Assembly (NCBI GenBank): GCA_031266855.1
Contig: JAISAF010000282.1
Coordinates: forward strand, 1 to 6,586
Direction of reading: 5' to 3'
DNA length: 6,586 nucleotides
Origin: Spirochaetales bacterium
GTDB taxonomy: Bacteria; Spirochaetota; Spirochaetia; DTKZ01
Within the stretch, counting starts at the first letter, position 1. The number at the start of each line of letters is the position of its first letter. Positions 1-6,256 of the stretch are shown in pieces. The position numbers and the translations under genes were made by a program. The notes beneath the pieces were generated by a model. The model was not told where the DNA came from. It made no database searches and saw only the letters and a program-made list of their open reading frames with translations.

Positions 1-39
1 TCCGTGGAAAACCAGCGCGCGAAACAGCTTTTCCCGCAT
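1..39 (-). CDS. Probable 5' end of an unidentified gene leaving the window
   Basis: On the minus strand an ATG at 39..37 opens a frame that stays open to the window edge and reads MREKLFRALVFHG. The in-frame stop upstream (60..58) and the absence of another in-frame ATG make this the first possible ATG start. An AAGGA-like sequence lies at about 57..53, rather far (12-13 nt) from the ATG, so the ribosome binding site is weak. The main support is the promoter-like pair at 67-95, which would give a short leader of roughly 20 nt ending at this start. Only 13 residues are visible, so no family can be named. The gene would run in the same direction as the cyclase/FecR operon but is separated from it by the palindrome block at 190-430. 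Confidence 0.4.
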   Translation of the reverse strand, partial: MREKLFRALVFHG

Positions 40-66
40 CCTGAAAACAAGTTCCTTTTAAAATCA

Positions 67-95
67 ATTCTGAACGGATTCGCGCGATTTGTAAA
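67..95 (-). promoter_or_regulatory. Sigma70-type promoter for the gene at the left edge
   Basis: On the minus strand a -35 box TTTACA (95..90, five of six consensus bases) is followed after exactly 17 nt by CAGAAT (72..67, four of six). Transcription would start near 60, just ahead of the AAGGA sequence and the ATG at 39. The flanking region (100-175) is AT-rich, which suits a promoter. The assignment is by consensus match only. Confidence 0.5.
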
Positions 96-189
96 GAGGT
101 ATTTTATTTTTTTTCGTTAATCCTACTAGAACGAGAGAATATATATAAATTAAATCCGCCGCGCCGCGTATGTTAATGCGTAAATGTTC

Positions 190-430
190 GCGCGGCGCGT
201 AGCGCCGCGCACTGGGGGTAAAGCGCGCAATTTGCCGGAAGGCAAATTGCGTGTAACGGGACAGGCCGCGCCCGCGCGTATGCGAAGGCATACGCGCGGG
301 CGCGTTTGGCGCGCCTGCGCGCGCGAGGGATTGCAGCGGAAATCCTTTTTTACCGCGAAGCGGTAAAAAAGATTGGAGCGGAAAGCCCGGTTTTTTTGGG
401 CGGGCGAAGCGCGGCCAAAAAAACGCGCCC
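190..430 (-). repeat. Palindrome-rich intergenic repeat, copy C (inverted)
   Basis: This block is the reverse complement, in its inner part, of the repeats at 5080-5320 and 6257-6506. It contains a chain of hairpins. The arms 190-198/202-210 are perfect with a GTA loop. The arms 226-236/241-251 are perfect with a GGAA loop. The arms 267-283/288-304 form a perfect 17-bp stem with a GAAG loop. The arms 345-356/360-371 form a perfect 12-bp stem with a GAA loop. The arms 390-405/409-424 form a long stem with two mismatches and a GAA loop. Two near-identical linkers, GATTGCAGCGGAAATCC (329-345) and GATTGGAGCGGAAAGCC (371-387), flank the fourth hairpin. The terminal inverted repeats of the other copies are not recognisable here, so this copy is diverged or truncated, or gained extra hairpins at its GC-rich end. 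It separates the 3' end of the FecR gene from the promoter of the left-edge gene. The A/T-rich hairpin bases have T on the 5' side and A on the 3' side on both strands, so they do not look like ordinary terminators. Confidence 0.85.
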
Positions 431-465
431 TTCTTTTTATAAAAGAGAAAACTGATGTGGCGATT

Positions 466-2889
466 TTATTGAGCCAGGATAATGTTAAACGTTGCCCAGT
501 TTGTTTCGTGTTGAAACTGGCCGAGCAGGTTATAGATGAGCAGCTTGAAACGGTAGGCGCCTCTGTTTACTGGCACTTCGGCGAAGGCGTTAGGCGAAAT
601 ATCCCGAAAGACTTCGGTATAGTTGGTTCCTTCTTTTTTTTCGACGACCAGTTCGTAGCGGGAGGCGTTTTCATCGCGGAACCAGGTGATGCGCTGTTTC
701 AGGCGTGTATCCGAAGTGTTTTGTACTGAGAATACGGTTCCCATGTCCCTCAGCTCGGTTTTGCGCACGTCTGGTACGATGAGTGTAAAGCGGTTTTCCG
801 CTATGGTAGTGTTTCCTGATTTGACGCGCCATACGAACTGTCCGTTACTGAGAATTTTTAGATCCCGCAGGGTGAAGGAGTTATCAGAAAGCGGGACGCT
901 TAGTATCTGGCTGCCGTCGGCGCGGCTTAGGGTAAAGGTATATCCTGCTCTGGAGGAGGCCGGGGACCAGGAGAAATGGATGTTTTGGTTTTCCCGTAAA
1001 TATTCGGCCTGGAAGATAAAATTATCCGCGGGTTCAAACCGGGGCGCAGGTGGCGGGGCGGGGATTGCCTGTATGACGGGTGCGGGCACCGGGGGAGGAG
1101 AGGCGGCTGAGTTTACGGTGAAAAGCCGGGGAGTGGATTCTTCGTCTTCCGCGGTTACGCGCCAGTACCAGGTTCCCGCGTCGAGCCGTGAAATCCGGTG
1201 GGAGTCGCCTGTTACTGGCTCGTCCACAACCGGGGAGGAAAAACCTGCTTCGCGGGAAATCTGGAGGCGGCGGGCGGGGATAGTTCCTTTCCAGGAAAAG
1301 CGCATGGCTGGAACCTGCGTATCCCGGAGGGTGTAATTGTCCGGGGGGAACAGGGCGCTGAGCGCGGGTATGGCATCGAAGCTCCATACCGGGGAGGGTA
1401 GGGAATCCTCCGCGGCGCTGGTTCCGAAAACTCCCCAGTAGTACCGGCCTTCGGCCAGCGGTGTCTCCTGCGCGCCATATACGAAATAGCTGGTTTGTAC
1501 TGTCCGGCTGAGTATGGGGGCGGAGAGGTCCTGGTTTCTGGAAATCCTCAATGTATAGGATTCCATTTCAGCCGGGGACTTCCAGGAGAACCAGGCGTCG
1601 TCACGGCCGCGCGCGATGCTGATAATGCTTTCCGCTACTGGTGAGATGAGGGAGGGGGCCGGGAACTCCGTGCGCTGTTCTATGGTGAACGAAAAAACCG
1701 GGGAGGATGGCGGGGTTCCTTCATATTCGGCGGAAAAATCCGGGCTTACGCGCCAGTACCAGTGTCCCGGGCCGAGCTGGGAATTGAGCGCTGATGAAGC
1801 CTGTAGTCGGATTTGGAATGTGGGGTTTTCCAGGGCGGGGTTATCCGCCACTTCCAGAAGATAATGCTGGGTGGTGTTTTCCGCCGCTACGCTGTTCCAG
1901 CGGTAGTGTATGTCGGGATACCCTGTCTTGAAAACAAAGACCTGCCTGTCCGCGGGTGTAAGCGGCGTGGGAGGCGGGATGTGCAGTATGGTGAGTTTTC
2001 CCGCCGCGGCGGAGGCGGGGGGCGGGGTCTGGCTGGAGGCCGCGGGGTAGGCCCTCCACCACCAGATTCCCGGATTCAGGCGCACTGTTGTCCTGTTGTC
2101 CTGGAGATCTCGGCTGAGGATTTTTTCTTCAAAATTCCGGGACGCGGATATTTCAAGGCGGGTATGTTCCCCGGTGTAATGGACAGGGTTAAAAACAAAG
2201 TCAACTGAAAGGCCCGATTCCTGCTGGCTTATAAGGCGGGCGTTGGGCCGTGGGGAAAGAACGGCTGTCATGGGAACCGTTTCCACTCCGCCGCTCTGGT
2301 TGAGGGAGAGCGCCGATCCCGCGTTTGCTTCGTGAACTCCTTCCTGGGTGCTGACGGTTGCCCGCCCTTCGCTTACCCACAGATCCATGTTTCCCCCGGA
2401 GTCTGTACGCGTACTTACCACGCCGCCGAGTTCCACTTTGACGGTGTTTCCGCCGGAAGAAACGACAAAATCCGAGTTCTGCGCGTTGACGCTGATTCCT
2501 CCCGAAGTCACGTCAAGCCGGGGCACGGACTGCTGGGCGAAAATCTGAATCAGGCTGTTTCCCGCAAGGTCAACGATTCCCCCGCCGTCGAAGAAGGAAA
2601 CGGTTGCTTCGGAAAGAGCCTCGGTGCGGATAAAGTCTCCGTTGTAAACCATAGTTTCGCGTTGCAGCCTGTCCCACAGGAGCCGGTCAACAAAGCGCCG
2701 CTGAACGGCTTTATACTTATAGGTAATGGTTCCTATTGGTTCTTCATTTTGCCGCGAAAGGGTCTGGTAGAAATCAAGCCGGAAATAATATATACACAGC
2801 GCGGCGGCGGCGATGCATACCAGTACCACAAGAATATCAAAGAGAATGGAAAATCTATTTAATAATTTTAAATTTTTGTTCTTCTGCAT
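466..2889 (-). CDS. Membrane-anchored FecR-domain protein with FN3-like repeats
   Basis: 807 residues. One membrane segment lies near the N terminus (about 14-37), with K/R residues before it and none within it, so the rest is probably outside the cytoplasmic membrane. Residues about 82-200 read as a FecR domain (GDFIRTEALSEATVSFFDGG and following beta-rich sequence). Next come about six beta-sandwich repeats of 90-110 residues, each closing on a G-x-W/Y-x-W-R-V motif: GIWWWRA 274-280, GHWYWRV 375-381, GRYYWGV 481-487, GTWYWRV 572-578, GQFVWRV 683-689, and a degenerate GAYRFKL 777-783. Proline/alanine-rich linkers lie at about 284-311 and 598-616. FecR-type domains are known from iron-signalling anti-sigma regulators, but they also occur in large surface proteins. 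No sigma-factor gene is adjacent, so a structural, carbohydrate-binding or sensory role in the envelope is more likely; this is inference. The ATG at 2889 lies inside the cyclase gene and lacks a clear Shine-Dalgarno; the next Met is residue 80, beyond the membrane segment, so the start is well constrained. Translation is probably coupled to the cyclase. Confidence 0.9.
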   Translation of the reverse strand: MQKNKNLKLLNRFSILFDILVVLVCIAAAALCIYYFRLDFYQTLSRQNEEPIGTITYKYKAVQRRFVDRLLWDRLQRETMVYNGDFIRTEALSEATVSFFDGGGIVDLAGNSLIQIFAQQSVPRLDVTSGGISVNAQNSDFVVSSGGNTVKVELGGVVSTRTDSGGNMDLWVSEGRATVSTQEGVHEANAGSALSLNQSGGVETVPMTAVLSPRPNARLISQQESGLSVDFVFNPVHYTGEHTRLEISASRNFEEKILSRDLQDNRTTVRLNPGIWWWRAYPAASSQTPPPASAAAGKLTILHIPPPTPLTPADRQVFVFKTGYPDIHYRWNSVAAENTTQHYLLEVADNPALENPTFQIRLQASSALNSQLGPGHWYWRVSPDFSAEYEGTPPSSPVFSFTIEQRTEFPAPSLISPVAESIISIARGRDDAWFSWKSPAEMESYTLRISRNQDLSAPILSRTVQTSYFVYGAQETPLAEGRYYWGVFGTSAAEDSLPSPVWSFDAIPALSALFPPDNYTLRDTQVPAMRFSWKGTIPARRLQISREAGFSSPVVDEPVTGDSHRISRLDAGTWYWRVTAEDEESTPRLFTVNSAASPPPVPAPVIQAIPAPPPAPRFEPADNFIFQAEYLRENQNIHFSWSPASSRAGYTFTLSRADGSQILSVPLSDNSFTLRDLKILSNGQFVWRVKSGNTTIAENRFTLIVPDVRKTELRDMGTVFSVQNTSDTRLKQRITWFRDENASRYELVVEKKEGTNYTEVFRDISPNAFAEVPVNRGAYRFKLLIYNLLGQFQHETNWATFNIILAQ

Positions 2890-4753
2890 TGATATCTACC
2901 GTGCTTAAGTCCGGGGCGGGAATATCCAGAAGGCGGCGTACCGCGGACAGGGTGGAAGGTTTGGGCTGTTTTTCGCCTTTCGGAGCTTTCAGATTTATTA
3001 CCGCGAATATGCGTATGGGATTTTCCTTTCCTTTTACTTTGACGGACGGCATCTCTTCGGTCAGGATTGAACCCGCGATAAGCCGGCGGGTATTTTCAGT
3101 AATAAGGATATCCGCTCCCATAATTTTAGTGAGTTCTTCGGTACGCGAGGCGAGGTTTACCGCGTCCCCGACAACCGTATATTCCATCCGCCGGCTCGAT
3201 CCGATCTGCCCCGCGAGTACATCGCCTGAGTTGATGCCGCAGCCTATTCTGATAATAGGCCGGTTCTGGTTTCCGCGTGTTGTATTAAGTTCAATAAGGG
3301 AGCTGCGCATCAGAAGGGCGCTCATGACGCAGTTCAAGGCGTCGGCTTCGGGGCTTCCTGATGAGATGGGCGCTCCCCACACCGCCATCACCGCGTCTCC
3401 GATAAACTTATCTACAACGCCGCCGGTTTTTTCCACGCAGTCAACCATCCGTGTCATATAAGAGTTTAGAAACTGCACAACTTCATTGGGGTTCATCATT
3501 TCGGCCATGTTAGTAAAATCGCGGATATCCGAAAAGAAAATTGTAGCCTTTTTGGTTTCGCCTCCCAGGGTGAGTTCTCCCCGCATGGCCTGTTCGGCGA
3601 TTTCCCTGTTGATGAACTTCCCGAAGGATGTTTTCAGGCGTTCACGCTCCGCGAGGCCCCTGCCCATCGACAGGAAACTGCGCGTAAGAAGTCCTACCTC
3701 GTCCCTGCTTTTTACTTTGAGATCGATTTCAAACTCGCCGTTCTCAATGCGTTCCGTGGCGGCGGCAAGAAGCCGCAGGGGCCTGCTGAGGGTTTTGGAG
3801 AAAAACCAAATGAACAGGATCGACAGGGCGAGTACCGCGCCGGTCAGAAGAATATTCCGCCAGGTTGTGGCGGCGACGCCCTCGAAAACGACCTGGTATT
3901 CAATCTGGGTAATAACCGCGGCGTTCGCTACAGAAAGTTTCTCAAAAGCCCCGAAGTACTGTGTGCCATTCGCGGCGGTGTAGAGGGTCTGGCGGCTGTC
4001 CTCCGGGCTTTGCCAGAGATCCTGGATAAAGGGAAGCCCCGCGATATTCACGCCTTCGTTGACCAGTTCGGCGCGGACGTGAACAAGAATATCCCCCACA
4101 TCGTTTATCATTAAAGAGACATTGGTTCCCGCCCCGAATGTTTCAATAAGGGATTCGGAGGAAAAGAAAATAGCTACCGCTTCCCCGTTCCAGGGGCAGA
4201 GCATGACGAGAATCTGCCTGCCGAAAACCGGAGCAGCGTTGAGGAGAACGATCTCCCCTAAACGGCAGCGGCTGACTTCATCCTCCCGCGAGGTGATAAA
4301 GGAGATCGCGGAAGAACTTTTTATCTCGTTGACACGGAAAAAATCCTCATTAATAAGTGTACGGGAAAACGGAAACCCCGAGGAGCCGCGTACACTGCTT
4401 CCGCCGCTTACGCCGACAAGAGCAACATCCTTATTGTGCTCAAAAAAAACATCCACCACCCGCCGCGAAGCCGCCACGCTGCCAGCGGAACTTCCCAGGC
4501 TGTCCAGGGTATCCAGCGCCGCGAGGCTGCTGGAACGCATCATATTCAAAATAATTTCCGCCTCAGCCGCGGACCTTTTATTTATGTTGAAGTTGTTATC
4601 CTCCGCGGTAAGGCGCACGTCACCCGAAACCATATATGACACAAGAAACGTAATCGACCCCAGAGAAAAAAGAAGAAGAATAGTGATAATACCAACAAGT
4701 TTAACCCCGATGGGGAACCGTATGGTAAAAGGAGCATCCTGATCCAAATTCAT
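2855..4753 (-). CDS. Membrane class IIIb adenylate cyclase with Cache-like sensor and HAMP
   Basis: 632 residues; makes cAMP from ATP at the inner face of the membrane. Membrane segments at about 16-41 and 301-319 bracket an extracytoplasmic region (about 45-298) with the size and layout of a double-Cache sensor. A HAMP domain (about 320-372) and a short coupling helix (ERLKTSFGKFINREIAEQAM, 371-390) lead into the catalytic domain (about 398-586). All class III active-site residues are present: metal-binding D409 (FFSDIRDF) and D453 (FIGDAVMAVWG), the adenine-selecting pair K449 and T526 (EYTVVGDAVNLASR), and transition-state N533 and R537. Lys plus Thr at the purine positions is the class IIIb pattern, a class often activated by bicarbonate, and argues for ATP rather than GTP. 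The last 45 residues are a charged tail of unknown role. The ATG at 4753 has AGGA 10 nt upstream. The 3' end overlaps the FecR-domain gene by 35 bp, so the two form an operon. Catalytic assignment is secure; the ligand is unknown. Confidence 0.95.
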   Translation of the reverse strand: MNLDQDAPFTIRFPIGVKLVGIITILLLFSLGSITFLVSYMVSGDVRLTAEDNNFNINKRSAAEAEIILNMMRSSSLAALDTLDSLGSSAGSVAASRRVVDVFFEHNKDVALVGVSGGSSVRGSSGFPFSRTLINEDFFRVNEIKSSSAISFITSREDEVSRCRLGEIVLLNAAPVFGRQILVMLCPWNGEAVAIFFSSESLIETFGAGTNVSLMINDVGDILVHVRAELVNEGVNIAGLPFIQDLWQSPEDSRQTLYTAANGTQYFGAFEKLSVANAAVITQIEYQVVFEGVAATTWRNILLTGAVLALSILFIWFFSKTLSRPLRLLAAATERIENGEFEIDLKVKSRDEVGLLTRSFLSMGRGLAERERLKTSFGKFINREIAEQAMRGELTLGGETKKATIFFSDIRDFTNMAEMMNPNEVVQFLNSYMTRMVDCVEKTGGVVDKFIGDAVMAVWGAPISSGSPEADALNCVMSALLMRSSLIELNTTRGNQNRPIIRIGCGINSGDVLAGQIGSSRRMEYTVVGDAVNLASRTEELTKIMGADILITENTRRLIAGSILTEEMPSVKVKGKENPIRIFAVINLKAPKGEKQPKPSTLSAVRRLLDIPAPDLSTVDINAEEQKFKIIK

Positions 4754-4924
4754 TTCGCGCGTATCCTATAAGTCCTATTGGACTTCCACGGCAACTTTCC
4801 GGCCCTTCCGCACGTCCCGTGGCATGTACCACCTGTGTCGGCACACCGCGATCCTGTATCTGAACGGCCGCACTGTCCCCCGCCGCTCCACCGGCCTTCC
4901 CGGTTTTGTAACAAACTCATTAGG
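4754..4924 (-). other. Long GC-rich leader of the cyclase operon
   Basis: Between the likely transcription start (about 4924) and the cyclase ATG lie about 170 nt with much higher GC than the promoter region. Small stems are visible: CCGG-GAAGG-CCGG (about 4902..4890), GTGG/CCAC around 4829..4816, and the perfect hairpin at 4785..4770. All three minus-strand frames stay open for most of this stretch. One of them, from an ATG at 4920, runs 56 codons and stops on the cyclase start (ATGA). Its product is Gly/Cys/Arg-rich and unlike a normal protein, so it is not called as a gene. The leader could be regulatory RNA or plain GC-rich spacer. Confidence 0.4.
4764..4785 (-). promoter_or_regulatory. 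Cyclase ribosome binding site with adjacent perfect hairpin
   Basis: On the minus strand AGGA (4767..4764) sits 10 nt before the cyclase ATG. Directly upstream, AAGTCC-AATA-GGACTT (4785..4770) is a perfect 6-bp stem with a four-base loop. The stem does not itself cover the AGGA, so it may shape access to the site rather than block it. No known riboswitch core was recognised in the leader. Confidence 0.45.
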
Positions 4925-4930
4925 AATAGA

Positions 4931-4959
4931 ATTATAGTCAAGAATCATAAAAAAAACAA
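4931..4959 (-). promoter_or_regulatory. Sigma70-type promoter of the cyclase/FecR operon
   Basis: On the minus strand a perfect TATAAT (4936..4931) follows TTGTTT (4959..4954, three of six consensus bases) at 17 nt spacing. The transcript would begin near 4924. The surrounding sequence is AT-rich compared with the leader downstream. No operator or CRP-like palindrome was seen next to it. Confidence 0.55.
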
Positions 4960-5079
4960 GATTGCTGAAAAATGCATATCGCGTGACCGGGGGCTGGCAT
5001 AAGGCCATAAAAGCGGCAATGCTTTGGAGAAAGAAAATTCACCGCGAAGGCGAAGAAGGGAAAGAAGTAGAGAATAAGG

Positions 5080-5320
5080 TTAGAATCTGTTCAAAATCTT
5101 TATAATTTCATTTCAATATCAGAATTTGGGCGCTTTTCCGGCGCTTTGCGCCGGAAACCGGGCTTTCCGCTGCAATCTTTTTTACCGCTTCGCAGTAAAA
5201 AAGGATTTCCGCTTCAATCCCTTGCGCCGCGCAGCGGCAGCGCAAAATCGCTTCGCAATTTTGCCACCAGCCAGGACGCATGGGCGCCCAGGGGGTTTCA
5301 GGATATTGAACAGGCTCTAA
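5080..5320 (+). repeat. Palindrome-rich MITE-like repeat, copy A
   Basis: A 241-bp element bounded by imperfect terminal inverted repeats: TTAGAATCTGTTCAAAATC at the left (5080) and, read on the other strand from 5320, TTAGAGCCTGTTCAATATC. Its order is a conserved left flank, hairpin 1 (arms 5135-5144/5148-5157, perfect 10 bp, TTT loop), linker GGCTTTCCGCTGCAATC (5161-5177), hairpin 2 (arms 5177-5188/5192-5203, one mismatch, TTC loop), a second linker GGATTTCCGCTTCAATC (5203-5219), hairpin 3 (TTGCGC 5222-5227 with GCGCAA 5240-5245), and hairpin 4 (GCAAAAT 5242-5248 with ATTTTGC 5258-5264), which overlaps hairpin 3 so that the two are alternatives. A conserved right flank follows. No transposase is encoded. 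It lies upstream of pth and downstream-facing to the cyclase promoter, so it fills the divergent intergenic region. Confidence 0.85.
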
Positions 5321-5336
5321 CAAGTTTGAAGATTTC

Positions 5337-5427
5337 TAACCGCTAAGTTGAATAAGAAAGCAAAAGAGCAACAAAGGACTTTGAAAAAGCCCAATTCTCT
5401 TTTTTGACTTCTTCTACTTCGCGGTTA
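5337..5427. repeat. Short ACCGCGAAG-type inverted repeat
   Basis: TAACCGCTAAG (5337-5347) matches the reverse complement of CTTCGCGGTTA (5417-5427) at 10 of 11 positions, and similarity continues inward with A/G-rich sequence on one side and T/C-rich on the other. The unit is 91 bp, and its right arm also pairs with the ACCGCGAAG sequence at 5041. It has no coding potential. Sequences of this style recur in intergenic regions of many bacterial genomes; whether this one is multicopy cannot be told from the window. Confidence 0.5.
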
Positions 5428-5511
5428 AAAAATTCTGTGAGGCAGGTTTAGAAACAAACCCGCAGGGAACCGTTATTTTGAACCGATATTTTTATTTTAC
5501 GGAGGAAAAAA

Positions 5512-5583
5512 ATGCGCGCATTAATCCCAAAACAGGCTCCCCGGATGTACAGCCGCCCCGCCGCGTTCAGGGAACCCGTATGA
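5512..5583 (+). CDS. 23-residue leader ORF coupled to pth
   Basis: ATG at 5512 is preceded by GGAGG at 5501-5505 with a 6-nt A-only spacer, the strongest ribosome binding site in the window. The frame reads MRALIPKQAPRMYSRPAAFREPV and stops with TGA at 5581-5583, overlapping the pth ATG (5580-5582) as ATGA. Such an overlap is typical of translational coupling: ribosomes finishing the small ORF would restart on pth, helped by the pth site AGGGA inside the ORF. The peptide is basic (R and K, few acidic residues) and has no recognised family. It might be a leader peptide, a small protein, or the remnant of a longer gene whose body was lost, for example by repeat insertion upstream. Expression is inferred from the start site, not shown. 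Confidence 0.55.
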   Translation: MRALIPKQAPRMYSRPAAFREPV

Positions 5584-6167
5584 TACGCCTTCTCGTATTT
5601 CTGGGAAATCCCGGCAGGGAATACGAAAAAACCCGCCATAACGCTGCCTGGCTTGTCGCGGAAAACCTGCCCTTTTACGCCACACTCTCATGGCAGGAAA
5701 AATGGAAAGGCCGCTATGCCGTATTTCCCGGCGGACATACCGGAGAAAAACCCCTGGGCCGCTGTACCCTGCTTCTGCCCCAGACCTATATGAATTTAAG
5801 CGGAAACTGCGTACGCGCCTGCATGGATTTTCTCAAAATCGAAACAGAAGAACTCCTTGTTGTTCACGACGAAATTGAACTCCCCTTCGGAACAATCAGC
5901 TTCAAACAAGGCGGCGGCTCCGCCGGACACAACGGCCTGCGCTCCATCCAGAAAAATCTCCCCTCCGCCGGTTTCTGGCGGCTGCGTCTGGGAATTGACC
6001 GCCCCGCGCGGGGAGATGTCAATTCCTATGTTCTGGGCAGGTTTTCCCGGGAAGAAGAAATTTTTCTGGATACATACCTGAAAAAAGCCGCAGCGATCCT
6101 GCTGGAATGCGCCGTCTGCCCCGAAGCCGGCTCAGCCGGATACGGAAAACTGGCAATCGGGGACTGA
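5580..6167 (+). CDS. pth: Peptidyl-tRNA hydrolase
   Basis: 195 residues, the usual size of bacterial Pth, a cytosolic monomer that cuts the ester bond of peptidyl-tRNAs dropped by stalled ribosomes, recycling tRNA and peptide. The family residues are all visible: N10 (FLGNPGREYEKTRHN), catalytic H20, N72 (PQTYMNLSG), D97 (VVHDEIELPFG) and N118 (GGGSAGHNGLRS), matching N10, H20, N68, D93 and N114 of the E. coli enzyme. The frame is open upstream to an ATG at 5478, but that would add 34 residues absent from the family. The ATG at 5580 puts N10 and H20 at their normal positions and has AGGGA 6 nt ahead, so it is the start. The gene overlaps the small ORF at 5512-5583 by 4 nt and is probably coupled to it. 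Repeat copies lie on both sides. No catalytic defect is seen. Confidence 0.96.
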   Translation: MIRLLVFLGNPGREYEKTRHNAAWLVAENLPFYATLSWQEKWKGRYAVFPGGHTGEKPLGRCTLLLPQTYMNLSGNCVRACMDFLKIETEELLVVHDEIELPFGTISFKQGGGSAGHNGLRSIQKNLPSAGFWRLRLGIDRPARGDVNSYVLGRFSREEEIFLDTYLKKAAAILLECAVCPEAGSAGYGKLAIGD

Positions 6168-6191
6168 AATACTATATCAGCCGGATTTCAG
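6164..6191 (+). terminator. Weak candidate terminator after pth
   Basis: CTGAAAT (6164-6170) pairs perfectly with ATTTCAG (6185-6191) around a 14-nt loop; the left arm includes the pth stop codon. Only a short T run (ATTTTG) follows, so termination here would be inefficient at best. The rest of 6192-6256 is GC-rich, with a small CCGG/CCGG stem near 6219-6234 and a T5 run at 6254-6258. Confidence 0.2.
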
Positions 6192-6256
6192 GATTTTGCT
6201 TATGGAAACCCCGCGGCTTTGCCCGGCCCATAACCGGTGTATGCAACAGGGGCTTT

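Larger units (their letters stand above)
5034..5437. repeat. Outer inverted repeat arms around the 5080-5320 element
   Basis: The sequence from 5034 to about 5076 and the reverse complement of about 5437 to 5393 share an AAATTC/GAATTT-like start, an identical ACCGCGAAG (5041-5049 against 5427-5417 region), a GAAGAAG run and an AGAGAAT end. The match is imperfect, about 40 nt per arm. The arms flank the palindromic element at 5080-5320, as if that element had inserted into an older repeat of the ACCGCGAAG type. That reading is inference. Confidence 0.45.

Noticed and set aside
345..371. Hairpin with T and A runs read as a bidirectional intrinsic terminator
   Set aside because: The T run is on the 5' side and the A run on the 3' side on both strands, so the runs form part of the stem and no U tract follows it. 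The same applies to 390-424 and 5177-5203.
190..430. CRISPR array or integron attachment sites
   Set aside because: Repeats are not evenly spaced, spacers are not unique sequences of constant length, there are no cas or integrase genes, and the linkers rather than the palindromes are conserved.
686..2208. Plus-strand open frames inside the FecR-domain gene
   Set aside because: They are antisense shadows of a continuous 807-residue gene with a clear domain order, and their products are low-complexity Gly/Arg/Ser sequence.
466..2889. FecR-domain protein as an anti-sigma iron-signalling regulator
   Set aside because: There is no cytoplasmic anti-sigma part before the membrane segment, no adjacent ECF sigma factor or TonB-dependent receptor, and a long repeat region that FecR regulators lack.
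4754..4924. Known riboswitch, tRNA or RNase P RNA in the cyclase leader
   Set aside because: No cloverleaf, T-loop GGTTCGAATCC-type sequence, c-di-GMP riboswitch core or RNase P conserved block was found by eye.
4778..5008. Open frames of 63-77 codons on both strands between the cyclase and the repeats
   Set aside because: Several frames are open together in a GC-rich stretch, the products are rich in Arg, Pro, Gly or Cys with no recognisable motif, and starts lie in or upstream of the promoter. This looks like chance openness.
5478..5579. N-terminal extension of pth from an ATG at 5478
   Set aside because: It adds 34 residues not found in the family, lacks a ribosome site of its own, and moves the catalytic N10 and H20 away from their normal positions. 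The ATG at 5580 has AGGGA at 6 nt.
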